Shown here one piece after another: positions 35,486 to 44,872 of a DNA stretch of 64,000 nucleotides. How positions within the stretch are numbered: position 1 is the first letter of the stretch; every line of letters begins with the position of its first letter. Under the pieces are notes generated by a model. It worked only from the letters and a program-made list of their open reading frames with translations. It made no database searches and was not told where the DNA came from. Both the position numbers and the translations under genes were made by a program. The DNA comes from UBA6107 sp034430175 (GTDB taxonomy: Bacteria > Chloroflexota > Anaerolineae > Anaerolineales > Anaerolineaceae), in contig DAOUFI010000032.1 of NCBI GenBank assembly GCA_034430175.1, positions 169,981 to 233,980 of the forward strand, given 5' to 3'.

Positions 35486-36505
35486 ATGGAAACCATCTGC
35501 ATTTTTCCCCGCAAGTTCGGTTTGGGTGGGCCGGCATCCTTCCAATCAAGATTGATCGAAGAATTACGTTCCAACCAGATCCGGGTTGTATTTGAGCCGG
35601 ATGATCTATCGAACTCGGCCATATTGGTGATCGGTGGGACAAGACACCTGGGTGAACTTCGAGCTGCCAAACGGCGCGGCGTACGGATCGTTCAGCGCCT
35701 GAACGGTATGAACTGGGTGCACAAAGTCAAATATACCGGGCTGAAACATTTTTTGAGGGCTGAAGTAAATAATGCGTTGTTGGCCACCATCCGCAGGGAT
35801 ATTGCTGACAAGATCATTTATCAGAGTCAATTTTCATATGATTGGTGGAACCGGGAAAAGGGCGTCATCCATAAACCGGAATCGGTGGTGTACAACGGGG
35901 TGAATATCGAGGAGTTCAACCCGGCTGGAAGTAATGATTTGCCCGGTGACCGTTACCGGATGCTTCTGGTGGAAGGGAACCTGGGAAATGGTTACGAAGG
36001 GGGATTATTCACTGCGGCAGACGCAGCAGCACTGCTCAACCAAAGGCTTGAGAAACCCCTTGAACTGATGGTGGTGGGAACCGTTCCGGATTCTCTACGC
36101 CAGAAAGCGGAACGCGATGGTTTGTCCATAAATTGGAAGGGGGTCGTTGACCGCAGGGATATTCCGGTGATTGATCGTTCAGCGCACCTGTTCTTCTCAT
36201 CCGATATCAACGCTGCCTGCCCTAACTCCGTTATCGAGGCGCTGGCTTGCGGCCTGCCCGTTGTGGCCTTTGATACAGGCGCGCTGCCGGAGATGGTGCC
36301 AGGGGATGCGGGTTGTATTGCCTGCTACGGTTCCAATGTGTGGAAATTGCAGAAACCAGATGTACATGCCCTGGTTGATGCGGCCGCTGAGGTTCTGCGC
36401 CATCGAGAGAGCTACAGTCGGGGAGCACGGGCGTGGGCCGAGCAGACATTCGATATAAGGAAGATCGCAAAAGCTTACCTCGAAGTATTATTGACAGATA
36501 AATAG
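35486..36505 (+). CDS. Family 4-type (GT-B) glycosyltransferase
   Basis: A 339-residue protein with the GT1/GT4 C-terminal signature: NSVIEALACGLPVVAFDTGALPEM at about residues 248-271, where the E-x7-E sugar-nucleotide site is expected. The N-terminal half contains the short KFGLGGPASFQ glycine-rich acceptor loop and ends in RLNGMNW. It probably transfers an activated sugar to a lipid or polysaccharide acceptor at the cytoplasmic face of the membrane. The upstream genes make UDP-ManNAcA and the downstream gene is a polytopic membrane protein. Donor and acceptor are not known. Confidence 0.88.
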   Translation: METICIFPRKFGLGGPASFQSRLIEELRSNQIRVVFEPDDLSNSAILVIGGTRHLGELRAAKRRGVRIVQRLNGMNWVHKVKYTGLKHFLRAEVNNALLATIRRDIADKIIYQSQFSYDWWNREKGVIHKPESVVYNGVNIEEFNPAGSNDLPGDRYRMLLVEGNLGNGYEGGLFTAADAAALLNQRLEKPLELMVVGTVPDSLRQKAERDGLSINWKGVVDRRDIPVIDRSAHLFFSSDINAACPNSVIEALACGLPVVAFDTGALPEMVPGDAGCIACYGSNVWKLQKPDVHALVDAAAEVLRHRESYSRGARAWAEQTFDIRKIAKAYLEVLLTDK

Positions 36506-36560
36506 ATCATTTTCTGTGTTCGGTTAATGGGGCTTAAGAATCCGGATTTCAAACTTTTGT

Positions 36561-36589
36561 TTGCCTCAAAATCCTTTTGTTTGTACAAT
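36561..36589 (+). promoter_or_regulatory. Sigma70-type promoter before the polytopic membrane protein
   Basis: TTGCCT (36561-36566), a 17-base spacer, TACAAT (36584-36589). The same TTGCCT -35 with a 17-base spacer occurs ahead of the tRNA-tuf operon. Confidence 0.6.
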
Positions 36590-36640
36590 TCCTTAAGGCA
36601 GCGAGTGATTATTTGTATGGATTGGTGAACTGGTGGGAGT

Positions 36641-38581
36641 ATGCCCAAAAAGGTGCTGAAGTTATTGTCTGAAAATATTAAGGTGATTTTCCACAAGTAT
36701 TGGCGACCGATCCTGGAATTTACCACAATCATTCTGATCGCTTTATGGTTGGGAAGAGCCTATCTGGACTTTGACCCCAATAAAGTTGTCGAAGGGGGAG
36801 AATTCTTCCTTCCGACGCTCTCTCATTTTGCCTGGAAATTGTTACCCAAATGTGGCGCCTGCGTATTTTGGAATGGATACATTAATGGGGGTTATCCGGC
36901 ATTTACCGAATTGCTGGGAGCGTTTTTACATCCTTTGGTTTTCATTACCACACTTCTTTTTGGCGTGATCAACGGATCGAAGGTCATCATTTTAGTTTGT
37001 ATAGCTACCATTGGTCTGGGACAATGGTGGTTGGGCAGAGAAATGAAACTTGGTTGCGTTGCCCGTCTGTGGGCAAGCATCATGGCGATGATCGGGGGGC
37101 ATGTCTTAGGTAGGTTACAGGGAGGCGATATTCCATTGATCTTGTCGATTGCCTCCGCCAGTCTTATTCTGCCAGTATTTATCCGCCTAAAGAAAGATCC
37201 AAGTTGGCGGAGAACCATCCTGGCAGCGGTTGTGCTGGCGTTGACCTGGCTTTCGGGGCAGGGGTATATCCAGATAGTTGTTATTCTAGCGTATCTTCCC
37301 ACCATTTTCTTATATCTGCTAAACGCGGAAAAACCCAAATACGTGGTCTGTAAAAAAGCGCTCTCCGCTGTCCTTCTTTCAATAGTTCTGATTTCCATAT
37401 TATTGGTTCCACTCATTCATTTTATGGGGAATTGGCAGAAGATTTTGGCCAACAAGCTTGATTCTATTCAGCCACTGGGTTATTCACTTACGAACCTGGT
37501 GATCAACGACCTTTCATTCTATGACACCACCGCTTTTGAAAAAACTGTCACCCCGTGGGCGCATATCAACTATATCGGCTGGCTTCCGATCTTCCTAATG
37601 GTGCTGGGGTCGGTAATTCTCGTTGTGAAGAAGAAGAGACGAGAACTTGGTTTTCTCTGGCTGACCATGGCGTTAGCCTTCGTTTTCTCCAGTCGTGATC
37701 CTTACATTCCATTCAGGAATTTAGCGGTCATTGAGCAATTGAGATCGATCAATGTGGGAGCGAGTCTGGCGATTCAACCGCTGCTCTTGCTTGCTGCCAT
37801 CGGATTGGATGCAGTATTTAATTTCCACTGGCCCATTGCGAAATTAGGTGAGCTTTCGCAAAACGACAAAGTTCAACTTAAGATCACCAAATGGCTCGCG
37901 CTGATCGCCGTGATTTTCTTTTCGATCAAAGCTCCTTATCAATTTGGTAGTCAATTTTTGGGAGTACGACCGATTTTGATCGACCAAAAAGAGATCGCAT
38001 TGTTGAAAACCAATTCTTCGCAATGGGTACAACAGCTTGATTTTGATTGGTTACCGAATTTATTAGAAAGTGATGCCAAGGTGATTATTCCCCCGGAACC
38101 CTGGTCCTGGAAGGATCGGGAGAAGGTCGGTCCGCTGTTACGTGTGGCCGATAGCCGTAATGAACCAAATGCCACCGGTGTTATCCAAAACATGGGGGTT
38201 CTCGCACTGGTACGTGACGATAGTCAGGAATACGCGGTTCTATCAGCCGATGAAATGCGTATCCCCTGCGCAGCGAAAGCGTTGGGAGGGCGAATCGATG
38301 TCAACTGTTCAGCGGGGGTTAGTGGAACGTTGGTCGTGCGTGAGTATTACTGGCAGGGTTGGTACGCGTGGATCGACGGTGAACCGGCTTATTTGGACAA
38401 AAGAGCCGACTTCCTGACCCTGTCTGCCCCGGCGGGAAACCACACATTTCATTTCGAATACCGCCCTTGGGATGTTTGGGTAGGGTTGGTATTGTCATTT
38501 CTGGGGGTACTTTTCTGCTGTATTCTTTGGTGGAAAGAGAAACGCCCGCAAGGTATGCCTGCAGGCGCTAAAAAGACTTGA
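36641..38581 (+). CDS. Polytopic membrane protein, YfhO/GT-C-like
   Basis: A 646-residue protein with about 11-12 membrane helices in the first 420 residues and near the C terminus. An extracytoplasmic region (about 450-600) ends in a beta-rich stretch with REYYWQGWYAWIDGEPAYLD, as in YfhO-type proteins, which are implicated in lipid- or glycan-linked sugar transfer. The first external loop has FDPNKVVEGGEFF. I cannot see a firm catalytic DxD. It follows the ManNAcA genes and glycosyltransferase on the same strand but behind its own promoter. A role in surface glycan assembly is inferred from family and context. GGGAG precedes the ATG. Confidence 0.65.
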   Translation: MPKKVLKLLSENIKVIFHKYWRPILEFTTIILIALWLGRAYLDFDPNKVVEGGEFFLPTLSHFAWKLLPKCGACVFWNGYINGGYPAFTELLGAFLHPLVFITTLLFGVINGSKVIILVCIATIGLGQWWLGREMKLGCVARLWASIMAMIGGHVLGRLQGGDIPLILSIASASLILPVFIRLKKDPSWRRTILAAVVLALTWLSGQGYIQIVVILAYLPTIFLYLLNAEKPKYVVCKKALSAVLLSIVLISILLVPLIHFMGNWQKILANKLDSIQPLGYSLTNLVINDLSFYDTTAFEKTVTPWAHINYIGWLPIFLMVLGSVILVVKKKRRELGFLWLTMALAFVFSSRDPYIPFRNLAVIEQLRSINVGASLAIQPLLLLAAIGLDAVFNFHWPIAKLGELSQNDKVQLKITKWLALIAVIFFSIKAPYQFGSQFLGVRPILIDQKEIALLKTNSSQWVQQLDFDWLPNLLESDAKVIIPPEPWSWKDREKVGPLLRVADSRNEPNATGVIQNMGVLALVRDDSQEYAVLSADEMRIPCAAKALGGRIDVNCSAGVSGTLVVREYYWQGWYAWIDGEPAYLDKRADFLTLSAPAGNHTFHFEYRPWDVWVGLVLSFLGVLFCCILWWKEKRPQGMPAGAKKT

Positions 38582-38597
38582 CTCGATCGATCTATCT

Positions 38598-38969
38598 TTA
38601 TTGTTTTAGTTTTCTTTCTTTCCCTTGCCAGAGAGTAATTAGAGTTCCCACCAGGATGATCAAGACAACCGTTGCCGTTCCAAAAAGGACACCTGTGGTG
38701 GATACCTGGTCAGAAGCAACTTCCGGTTCCATGCGCGATTGTTCTGTCCCCATAGTCGTTGCATCAGGTGAAGTAGAGGAATTTCTACTGGTACCTACTG
38801 CCGTGTGATTCGTTTTACTGGTCTGATGGTCATCTTCCTTGGGCGGAACTGGGCCACTGACCCAGATGGTGAAGATGACCATGCCGATCACCAGCAGGAC
38901 CAGTAGTATTCTAGAGACAATACCTTTGTCAAATTTGATAGACCTTAGGTTCTTCTTATCTGAGCTCAT
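38598..38969 (-). CDS. Small two-helix membrane protein, unknown function
   Basis: A 123-residue protein with two hydrophobic helices (about 19-40 and 92-114). They flank a polar loop rich in Ser, Thr, Glu and Asp. Both ends are basic, so both probably face the cytoplasm. I recognise no family. It starts 10 bases after the stop of the solute-binding-protein gene and ends the minus-strand operon that begins near 43.9 kb. A link to that binding protein is likely only from position. Confidence 0.6.
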   Translation of the reverse strand: MSSDKKNLRSIKFDKGIVSRILLVLLVIGMVIFTIWVSGPVPPKEDDHQTSKTNHTAVGTSRNSSTSPDATTMGTEQSRMEPEVASDQVSTTGVLFGTATVVLIILVGTLITLWQGKERKLKQ

Positions 38970-38979
38970 AGTGTTGTGA

Positions 38980-40338
38980 TTATTTTACTTGAAATTGACT
39001 GATTATGTCATCTTCTAACTGATCAACGCTTACCTGGTTTTTGATGATCTTCATTACTGCGTCTGCCAGGAGTGGAGATGTCGATGGATTCGACGAACTG
39101 AGTGGGATTAAAAGATTTTCTCGCCTAAGCTGGGTGACCAGTTGTGAGTCCAAAATGCTCTTCCACGATTCCAGACCACTTTCTCGCACGGGCAATAAAC
39201 CAGCAGCCTGCGACCAACGGTTTATAAAATCGGGATCAGACAGATATTGAAGCAACAGCATACTATCCTGCCTCTCGACAGGGGAACTCGAAGGGATGCA
39301 CCATATCCAGGGTTTGACAAGCGAAATGGATTGATCGCCTACCGTAGGCGTGGGCGCAATGTCTATTCCCTGTGGCAAAGACTGCAGGTATTGACTTGAC
39401 CAGATAATTGCGTACTGCGATTGCTGACCGAGAAAAGATTGCCACGATTGATCGAATGAAGTGATATTTGTCAGCCAGTAAGGAAAAACTCCTTCTTGCG
39501 CTCCATCACTGAGGAGTTTGATCGTGACATGCAATGGATCTTTCTCGATCAAGGGTTTGCCATTTGAATCGGTCAGGTGCCCTCCGGCTGAGAGGTAAAT
39601 TTGGGAGATCACCACGGCTGAGGGTTCTCCTGCCGGGAAGGCGACAATGCCACCACGATCGATCAGTTCATTCCAGGTGACGGGAGGTATCGTTGATTCG
39701 ATAAGATGGTGATAGGCAAGAACGAGGACATCACTGCCAAAAGGAATGCCATATACCTGGCCATTGATTTGAGCAGATTTTCGCGCATAGGGCAGCCAGT
39801 CCGGGTCATCCAATTTTCCCGCGCTGGTTCCAATCGATAGCAGCCGGCCATCTTGCACCGCAGCATCCATAGATGGGTAAGGAAGCGCAATTAACGCGGG
39901 TAATGCTGCGGGCGCCACCTCAGAGGTGGATTCCAGCGCATCGAGCAGACTACTCTGCCCATCAGTGGATTTGATCCGGATCTCGATGGTATATTGCGGA
40001 TGCTTTTTAACGAAAGAAGCCAGACGATCCTGCAGAATCCCCGCTGCCAGAGAACCATTATTCGGATCCAATTGAGGGGGAAGCCAGATCACCAACGTCT
40101 TTGGCTGGAGGGTTTTTACGGTTGTAGGGCTGGCCTGAAACGTTGCCGTGGTATCCAAAGATTGATTACCTTTGTTTGCCACTGTGGGTGAACCCACTTG
40201 TGTGAGTAAGTCTCCAAATTGGCAGCCAGCCATCAAAACAACAACGCTCAGTGCCAACAACGCGAATGGGATCAGGTATTTACGCAGCCGGATCGCGTGG
40301 TATTCGGTTTGGGAGCTCTTGTTCCGTAAAGAGATCAT
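38980..40338 (-). CDS. Extracellular solute-binding lipoprotein (ABC family 1)
   Basis: A 452-residue periplasm-facing binding protein of the maltose/oligosaccharide-type family. The signal sequence ends in a lipobox LMAGC, with lipidated C39. The mature part shows the family's core (LVIWLPPQLDPNN, and PALIALPYPSMDAAVQDG in the N domain; LLQYLSDPDFINRWSQAAGLLPVRE near the C terminus). No ABC permease or ATPase gene is adjacent, which is unusual. Its ATG overlaps the stop of the upstream M42 peptidase gene by the ATGA pattern, and a small membrane protein follows. The ligand is not predictable. Confidence 0.87.
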   Translation of the reverse strand: MISLRNKSSQTEYHAIRLRKYLIPFALLALSVVVLMAGCQFGDLLTQVGSPTVANKGNQSLDTTATFQASPTTVKTLQPKTLVIWLPPQLDPNNGSLAAGILQDRLASFVKKHPQYTIEIRIKSTDGQSSLLDALESTSEVAPAALPALIALPYPSMDAAVQDGRLLSIGTSAGKLDDPDWLPYARKSAQINGQVYGIPFGSDVLVLAYHHLIESTIPPVTWNELIDRGGIVAFPAGEPSAVVISQIYLSAGGHLTDSNGKPLIEKDPLHVTIKLLSDGAQEGVFPYWLTNITSFDQSWQSFLGQQSQYAIIWSSQYLQSLPQGIDIAPTPTVGDQSISLVKPWIWCIPSSSPVERQDSMLLLQYLSDPDFINRWSQAAGLLPVRESGLESWKSILDSQLVTQLRRENLLIPLSSSNPSTSPLLADAVMKIIKNQVSVDQLEDDIISQFQVK

Positions 40339-41330
40339 TTGAGTTCGATCGGATTCCTTAATAGCTCTTGCAACAATTTCAAGCTATCGTTTATATCACC
40401 CAGGTCGGCCATTTCGGATGGTGAATGGATATATCGGGTAGGAATGGACACGCAACCGGCAGGAACCCCGGCGCGCGTGACCTGGATGGCCCTGGCGTCA
40501 GTGGTGCCTCCCCTGAGGATTTCTAATTGGTAGGCAATTTTGTTCTTTTCGGCACATGCGCGCATCATTGCCACAACGCGTGGGTCAGACAGCATACCTT
40601 CGTCTCGCACCTTGATAGCAGGACCTTTTCCAAGGCCGACTTCCATCTTGGCGCCCGGCGTATCGCCGACAGCGGTCACATCGATGGCAATGCCAAGATC
40701 AGGGTCGGAACTGTAAGCAGCAGCAGTGACACCGCGGATACCGACTTCTTCTTGAGAACTGAAGACGCAAATCAGTTCATGTGGGGTCTCGCCGATGTTT
40801 TTTATAAGCTCGATCAGAATCGCGCAACCCAGACGGTCATCGAGCGCTTTGGAAACGACTCGGTTGCCAAGCGCAAGGAAGGGTTGGTCGAAATAACCCA
40901 TCTCTCCGATCTTAACTGGGCAATCTTCGGGGCTGGAGGCACCAACATCGATGAACAGGTCGGTGATGGCCGGAACTTTGGTGAGGTCCTCGCGACGGTC
41001 GCAATTGACGATACCACGGGTGCCATTGAGGAAGACCACGTGGGCTGCCATGCAGTTGATGGGGTTCAACCCGCCGATCTGCGAGAACCGCACAAATCCG
41101 TGTTTGTCCACATGGGTAACAATCACACCCACTTCATCCATGTGCGCGGAAAGCATAATCGTCAAGCCGTTGGCTTTCTTCTCCCCTTTGATCGCGATCA
41201 GATTCCCCAGGGCATCCACTTTAACGCTGGACACGTGGGATTCGATCTCGGATTTGATGAAATCGCGGATCTTGCCTTCATAACCGGATGGACCGGGGAC
41301 AGCGACGAGTTTTTGGATAAGTTCTTTCAT
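40335..41330 (-). CDS. M42-family metalloaminopeptidase (paralogue 1)
   Basis: A 331-residue co-catalytic metallopeptidase of the TET/PepA-like M42 family, which trims N-terminal residues from peptides in dodecameric cages. The metal ligands are visible: AHMDEVG (H and D), KALDDRLG (bridging Asp), QEEVG (catalytic Glu pair) and the terminal His in YIHSPSE. The sequence GGTTDARA is also typical. I start at the ATG at 41330, preceded by GGAG; an in-frame extension to 41447 would overlap the neighbouring peptidase. It is the third of three M42 genes in a row, and its stop overlaps the solute-binding-protein start. Confidence 0.92.
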   Translation of the reverse strand: MKELIQKLVAVPGPSGYEGKIRDFIKSEIESHVSSVKVDALGNLIAIKGEKKANGLTIMLSAHMDEVGVIVTHVDKHGFVRFSQIGGLNPINCMAAHVVFLNGTRGIVNCDRREDLTKVPAITDLFIDVGASSPEDCPVKIGEMGYFDQPFLALGNRVVSKALDDRLGCAILIELIKNIGETPHELICVFSSQEEVGIRGVTAAAYSSDPDLGIAIDVTAVGDTPGAKMEVGLGKGPAIKVRDEGMLSDPRVVAMMRACAEKNKIAYQLEILRGGTTDARAIQVTRAGVPAGCVSIPTRYIHSPSEMADLGDINDSLKLLQELLRNPIELK

Positions 41331-41368
41331 TGCAACTCCTGCATCAAAATGGGATGATTGGGTCATGA

Positions 41369-42439
41369 TCAACCTCGTGGCGTTTCCAAAATCTCGCGGG
41401 TGATCCCGCGCAGTGTAAAGTAGACCAGATTCAAAGCGTTTTCCCAATCTTCAAGCCGAGAAAGAAGCACTGCGGTGTGGGCATATCGTCCGGGCACAGA
41501 GATGGATACCGATGGTACTCCTGCGCGGCTGCGGTGGATCCAACCGGCATTCGTGCCGCCACCGCCCGGTTGGCGGAACTGATAAATGATGCTGTTCTGT
41601 TCCGCAGTTTTGCAGAGAAATTGGATCAAGCGCGGATCTGAGAGGGTGCCTGCGTCAGCCAGGTAGATCGCGGGACCGCCTCCAAGACGGCAGTTGTAAA
41701 CTGCATTCTCATTGCCATCCTCCCTGGGGAGGTCAAAAGCGGGGGTGGAATCGACGGCGATAGCCAGATCTGGCGCGAAAGTATAGGCAGCCACTCTTGC
41801 GCCACGTAAGCCGATCTCTTCCTGCACTGAGAATGAGGCCAACAATTCGATGTTCTCAGGAGCGTTTTTCACCAGCTCGATCAACGTGGCAACACCGATG
41901 CGGTCATCGATGGCTTTCGAAAACAGATTATTACCGGAGCGTAGGAAACGGGTGGCGAAAGAGCCATAATCACCAGGTTTGGCTTTACCAGCTGGGCCTA
42001 GATCAATGCGCAGGGTGTTTTGCGCGATGGGACTGTCTTCCTCTTTTTCTTCGAGCAGGTGGATGGGCTTGGTGCCGATCACGCCGGGGGTATGGTCTTT
42101 GCCGACGAGGACGAGCTTACCGGGTAATTGGCGTGGATCGATGCCGCCAACGACCTCAAAGGTATAGATGCCCTCTTCCTCTTCAGCGGCGATCATGAAG
42201 CCGACCTCATCCATGTGAGCGTCGAGCATCACTTTGAGCGGATCGACTGTACCATTTTTCGCGTGGTGTCTCACCAGAACGTTCCCCATGGCGTCAACTG
42301 TTATCTCGTCAGCGAAATCCTTCAGCTCTTCAATTACGATACGGCGGACTTCTCCTTCATTCCCTGATACTGCCACCGCGTTGCAGAGTTTTTCCAACAG
42401 GGAGAGCTGTTTTTGTTCGATCTTAAGCTTATTTACCAT
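41369..42439 (-). CDS. M42-family metalloaminopeptidase (paralogue 2)
   Basis: A 356-residue M42 peptidase. The ligand set is intact: DAHMDEVGF, SKAIDDRIGV, QEEIGLRG, AVDSTP for the second-site Asp, and RYAHTAV for the final His. The GGGGTNAGWIHRS segment matches the substrate loop. It diverges clearly from its two neighbours, so the three are old paralogues and not a recent duplication. The start overlaps the end of paralogue 3 by 7 bases. Peptide specificity is unknown. Confidence 0.92.
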   Translation of the reverse strand: MVNKLKIEQKQLSLLEKLCNAVAVSGNEGEVRRIVIEELKDFADEITVDAMGNVLVRHHAKNGTVDPLKVMLDAHMDEVGFMIAAEEEEGIYTFEVVGGIDPRQLPGKLVLVGKDHTPGVIGTKPIHLLEEKEEDSPIAQNTLRIDLGPAGKAKPGDYGSFATRFLRSGNNLFSKAIDDRIGVATLIELVKNAPENIELLASFSVQEEIGLRGARVAAYTFAPDLAIAVDSTPAFDLPREDGNENAVYNCRLGGGPAIYLADAGTLSDPRLIQFLCKTAEQNSIIYQFRQPGGGGTNAGWIHRSRAGVPSVSISVPGRYAHTAVLLSRLEDWENALNLVYFTLRGITREILETPRG

Positions 42440-43500
42440 TCCAACATCTCCTTTCGGATTTCTGTCATTGTATTGGCGTTGAGAGAGGAGATGAATTTGG
42501 CCATCAAACGCCCGGCAGATTCGATATCAGCCAGGGCGACTTCTTCCACAGGGGTATGCATGTAGCGCAAGGGAAGGCCGATCACTTCACAGGGCACTCC
42601 GCTACGGCTGACCTGCAGGGTGATGGCATCGGTACCGGAACTGGCGGGCAGGATTTCGGTGGCGTAAGGGATCTTTTCCTCATCCGCCAGGGCTTTCAGG
42701 CGTTTTTCCAGCGAAGGATGGACATTTGAACCGACCCCAATGGTGACGCCTTTACCGAGAGGAAAGGCGCGGTGATCGGTGGCGCCTGGACCTTTGCCGA
42801 AGGTAACGTCGACAACCAGCGCCAGGTCCGGTTCGATCTCAAACGCGGAGGTCAATGCCCCGCCCAGTGTTTCTTCTTCCTGTACGGTGGCTACTGCCCA
42901 GACATCCCAGCTCAGTTTGGTGTTTTTCAATCCCTCAAGGCACAACGTGAGCGCAGCCAGGGAGGCGCGGTTGTCGAGGCTGTGACCGGCTATATATCCG
43001 CCTTCCATGTGAGTGGGGGGTGTGGCAAATGAAACCAGACTGCCCACTTCAACGGTTTCTTTGAGCTCTGATTCGCTCAGGCCGGTGTCGATAAAGATTC
43101 GTTCGAGTGCCGGGCATTTTTCTCGATGAGCTTCATTCACCAGACGGTCGGGCTGCAAGATGGCAATCCCCGGTAAATTCTCTTTACCATGCACGGTGAC
43201 CATTTGCCCAGGCAGAATGCGTGGGTCGATGCCACCGACGCTTGTGACTCGCAGCAAGTTTTCGCTGTAGCCGCTGACCATCAGGCCAATGGCGTCCATA
43301 TGAGCCGCGAGCATGATCTTCCCCTGAGGTTTCCCATCTGATGCCCTCTTCAATCCATGCAGGCTGCCGAGTTTGCTGATGCTGAGTTCATCCACAATCG
43401 GACGCCACCGGGTGGAGAGAACTTCTCTCACAGGGCTTTCATATCCTGAAAGGCCGGACAACGAAATTAGCTGGGTTAGGAACGACACAAGATCATCCAT
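42433..43500 (-). CDS. M42-family metalloaminopeptidase (paralogue 3)
   Basis: A 355-residue M42 peptidase and the most divergent of the trio. It keeps AHMDAIG, GHSLDNRAS (the bridging Asp, with N in place of the second D), QEEETLGG, DVTFG, SSGTDA and RYMHTP, so all metal ligands appear present. The shift from E-E-V/I-G to E-E-E-T-L-G and from D-D-R to D-N-R may change specificity or assembly. It is the first of three adjacent M42 genes and begins 22 bases after the stop of a Thr/Pro-rich membrane protein gene. Confidence 0.9.
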   Translation of the reverse strand: MDDLVSFLTQLISLSGLSGYESPVREVLSTRWRPIVDELSISKLGSLHGLKRASDGKPQGKIMLAAHMDAIGLMVSGYSENLLRVTSVGGIDPRILPGQMVTVHGKENLPGIAILQPDRLVNEAHREKCPALERIFIDTGLSESELKETVEVGSLVSFATPPTHMEGGYIAGHSLDNRASLAALTLCLEGLKNTKLSWDVWAVATVQEEETLGGALTSAFEIEPDLALVVDVTFGKGPGATDHRAFPLGKGVTIGVGSNVHPSLEKRLKALADEEKIPYATEILPASSGTDAITLQVSRSGVPCEVIGLPLRYMHTPVEEVALADIESAGRLMAKFISSLNANTMTEIRKEMLEW

Positions 43501-43522
43501 GAATTGGTTTCCTGTATTGGGA

Positions 43523-43912
43523 TCAAGGTGTGGATTCGACCGGGGTATCGATCGGCGGAATTGTTGTATTGGTAAAGGTAGGCTGCAACGTCGCGGTCTC
43601 AGTGGGTACTGGTGTTTCTGTATCGGTTGGCATCACGGTAGGTGTGGCGGTGACAGTACGCGTGGGGGTTCGAGTGGATGTCGGGCCTTGAGTTTTAGTA
43701 GGAAATTTTGTCGGTGGAAGAGCTGTCTCGGTGGGAGGATTGGTGGCTGTAACGTAGATGACATTTAAAGTGGCAGTGGGAGTATGAACATTCACCGAAG
43801 AGCGAGCGACCCATAGAACGATCACTCCCAATAAATAAAGGGGAATGGTCGACAATATGATGATCAGCAGCGTACGGCGTAAACGCGCTACTTTGTAATC
43901 AACTTCTCCCAT
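43523..43912 (-). CDS. Single-helix membrane protein with a Thr/Pro stalk
   Basis: A 129-residue protein. A basic cytosolic N terminus (VARLRR) is followed by one membrane helix (about 14-36) and then an outer tail of T-P-T-x-T repeats to the end. There is no folded domain, so it looks like a surface stalk without a head. It resembles the TadE-linked Thr/Pro stalk elsewhere in the window only in composition. It precedes the M42 trio and may share its transcript; upstream lies the chelatase gene. Confidence 0.65.
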   Translation of the reverse strand: MGEVDYKVARLRRTLLIIILSTIPLYLLGVIVLWVARSSVNVHTPTATLNVIYVTATNPPTETALPPTKFPTKTQGPTSTRTPTRTVTATPTVMPTDTETPVPTETATLQPTFTNTTIPPIDTPVESTP

Positions 43913-43993
43913 GGGGTTCCAAGGCTCCGTCCTTCATATTATCACCACGCAGAATCCGTGGCAAGGAAAAGACAGCGCGGAGACAGCAACCGA

Positions 43994-44872
43994 TCATTTC
44001 TTAAAATCCAAAGCCGGGTTGGAATTGACCTGCCGGATCTCTTTTTGCACGGTGACGAACAGGCTTTCTGCTTTGAGGTCGGTAATGGTGTAGCAAGGGC
44101 ATTCCAGATGGTCTGCCAGGGCTTGAGCCAATCCTTGATCGAAGGCGGCATGCTCCATGTTGATGACGACGGAGTGTATCTTCTCACGAGCGATCATTTC
44201 GGCAAATTGGTGCGCCTCTTCCTGAGGGGGCAGATGCCCGACTGGCACGTTCCCCGCGCCATCGGTCAGGATGATGAGGAGTGGCATTACATCGGGGTGG
44301 AGGATCTTTTCCTTGCGCAGCACTTCATAAGACATCATCAAGCCGGCTGAAAGCGGTGTTTTGCCGCCAACCGGGACATCTGAAAGCGCTTCCTGCGCCA
44401 GAAGCACCGAATTGGTGGGGGGCAGAACGAGCGTGGCTTTGTTCTTCTGGAATACGATCAATCCAACCCGGTCGCGGCGCTGATAGGCATCGGTGAGCAA
44501 TGACATGATGGCGCCTTTGGTGGCGGCCATACGTTCAGCTACCGCCATCGACCACGAGGCATCCACCAGGAAGAGGATCAGGTTTGCGGCTCGGCGTACC
44601 CGGATCTTTTTCATGTAATCGCCAGGACGAATGGCGAAGGCCACCCGGTTGGTGTCTTTGATCTCGCTGCGTTCTTTCTGGAATGGAGCAGCGGCACGCA
44701 GGGTGGCGTCGAACGCCAGGTCGTCAGCTCGACCGTTAGCCGGGCGCGACTGGATATAACGACCTCGTTTTCGTTCGGTGTGCGTCACCGAACGACGGCC
44801 GGCGTAAGAACGCATCATTTTGTCGAGAGGGGTGTCCAGTTTGCGTGGATTGAATTCTTCGCCGTTGGACAT
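43994..44872 (-). CDS. VWA-domain half of the chelatase gene (possible independent start)
   Basis: From the ATG at 44872 this frame gives 292 residues covering the VWA domain with its metal-ion-dependent adhesion site (DASWS, the GGKTP threonine and the ILTDG aspartate). I doubt that it is a separate gene. The same frame is open further upstream, through a typical ChlD Pro-rich linker, back to the slip site, and no good Shine-Dalgarno precedes the ATG. It is listed so a reader sees both readings; the frameshift product above is preferred. Confidence 0.35.
   Translation of the reverse strand: MSNGEEFNPRKLDTPLDKMMRSYAGRRSVTHTERKRGRYIQSRPANGRADDLAFDATLRAAAPFQKERSEIKDTNRVAFAIRPGDYMKKIRVRRAANLILFLVDASWSMAVAERMAATKGAIMSLLTDAYQRRDRVGLIVFQKNKATLVLPPTNSVLLAQEALSDVPVGGKTPLSAGLMMSYEVLRKEKILHPDVMPLLIILTDGAGNVPVGHLPPQEEAHQFAEMIAREKIHSVVINMEHAAFDQGLAQALADHLECPCYTITDLKAESLFVTVQKEIRQVNSNPALDFKK

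Noticed and set aside
40527..41357. Long plus-strand open frame of 276 codons inside an M42 gene
   Set aside because: It is antisense to a clear peptidase with intact metal ligands, and its own translation has no recognisable motif.
41331..41447. N-terminal extension of the first M42 paralogue
   Set aside because: The extra 39 residues overlap the neighbouring gene in another frame, have no homology and lack a ribosome-binding site, while ATG 41330 has GGAG.
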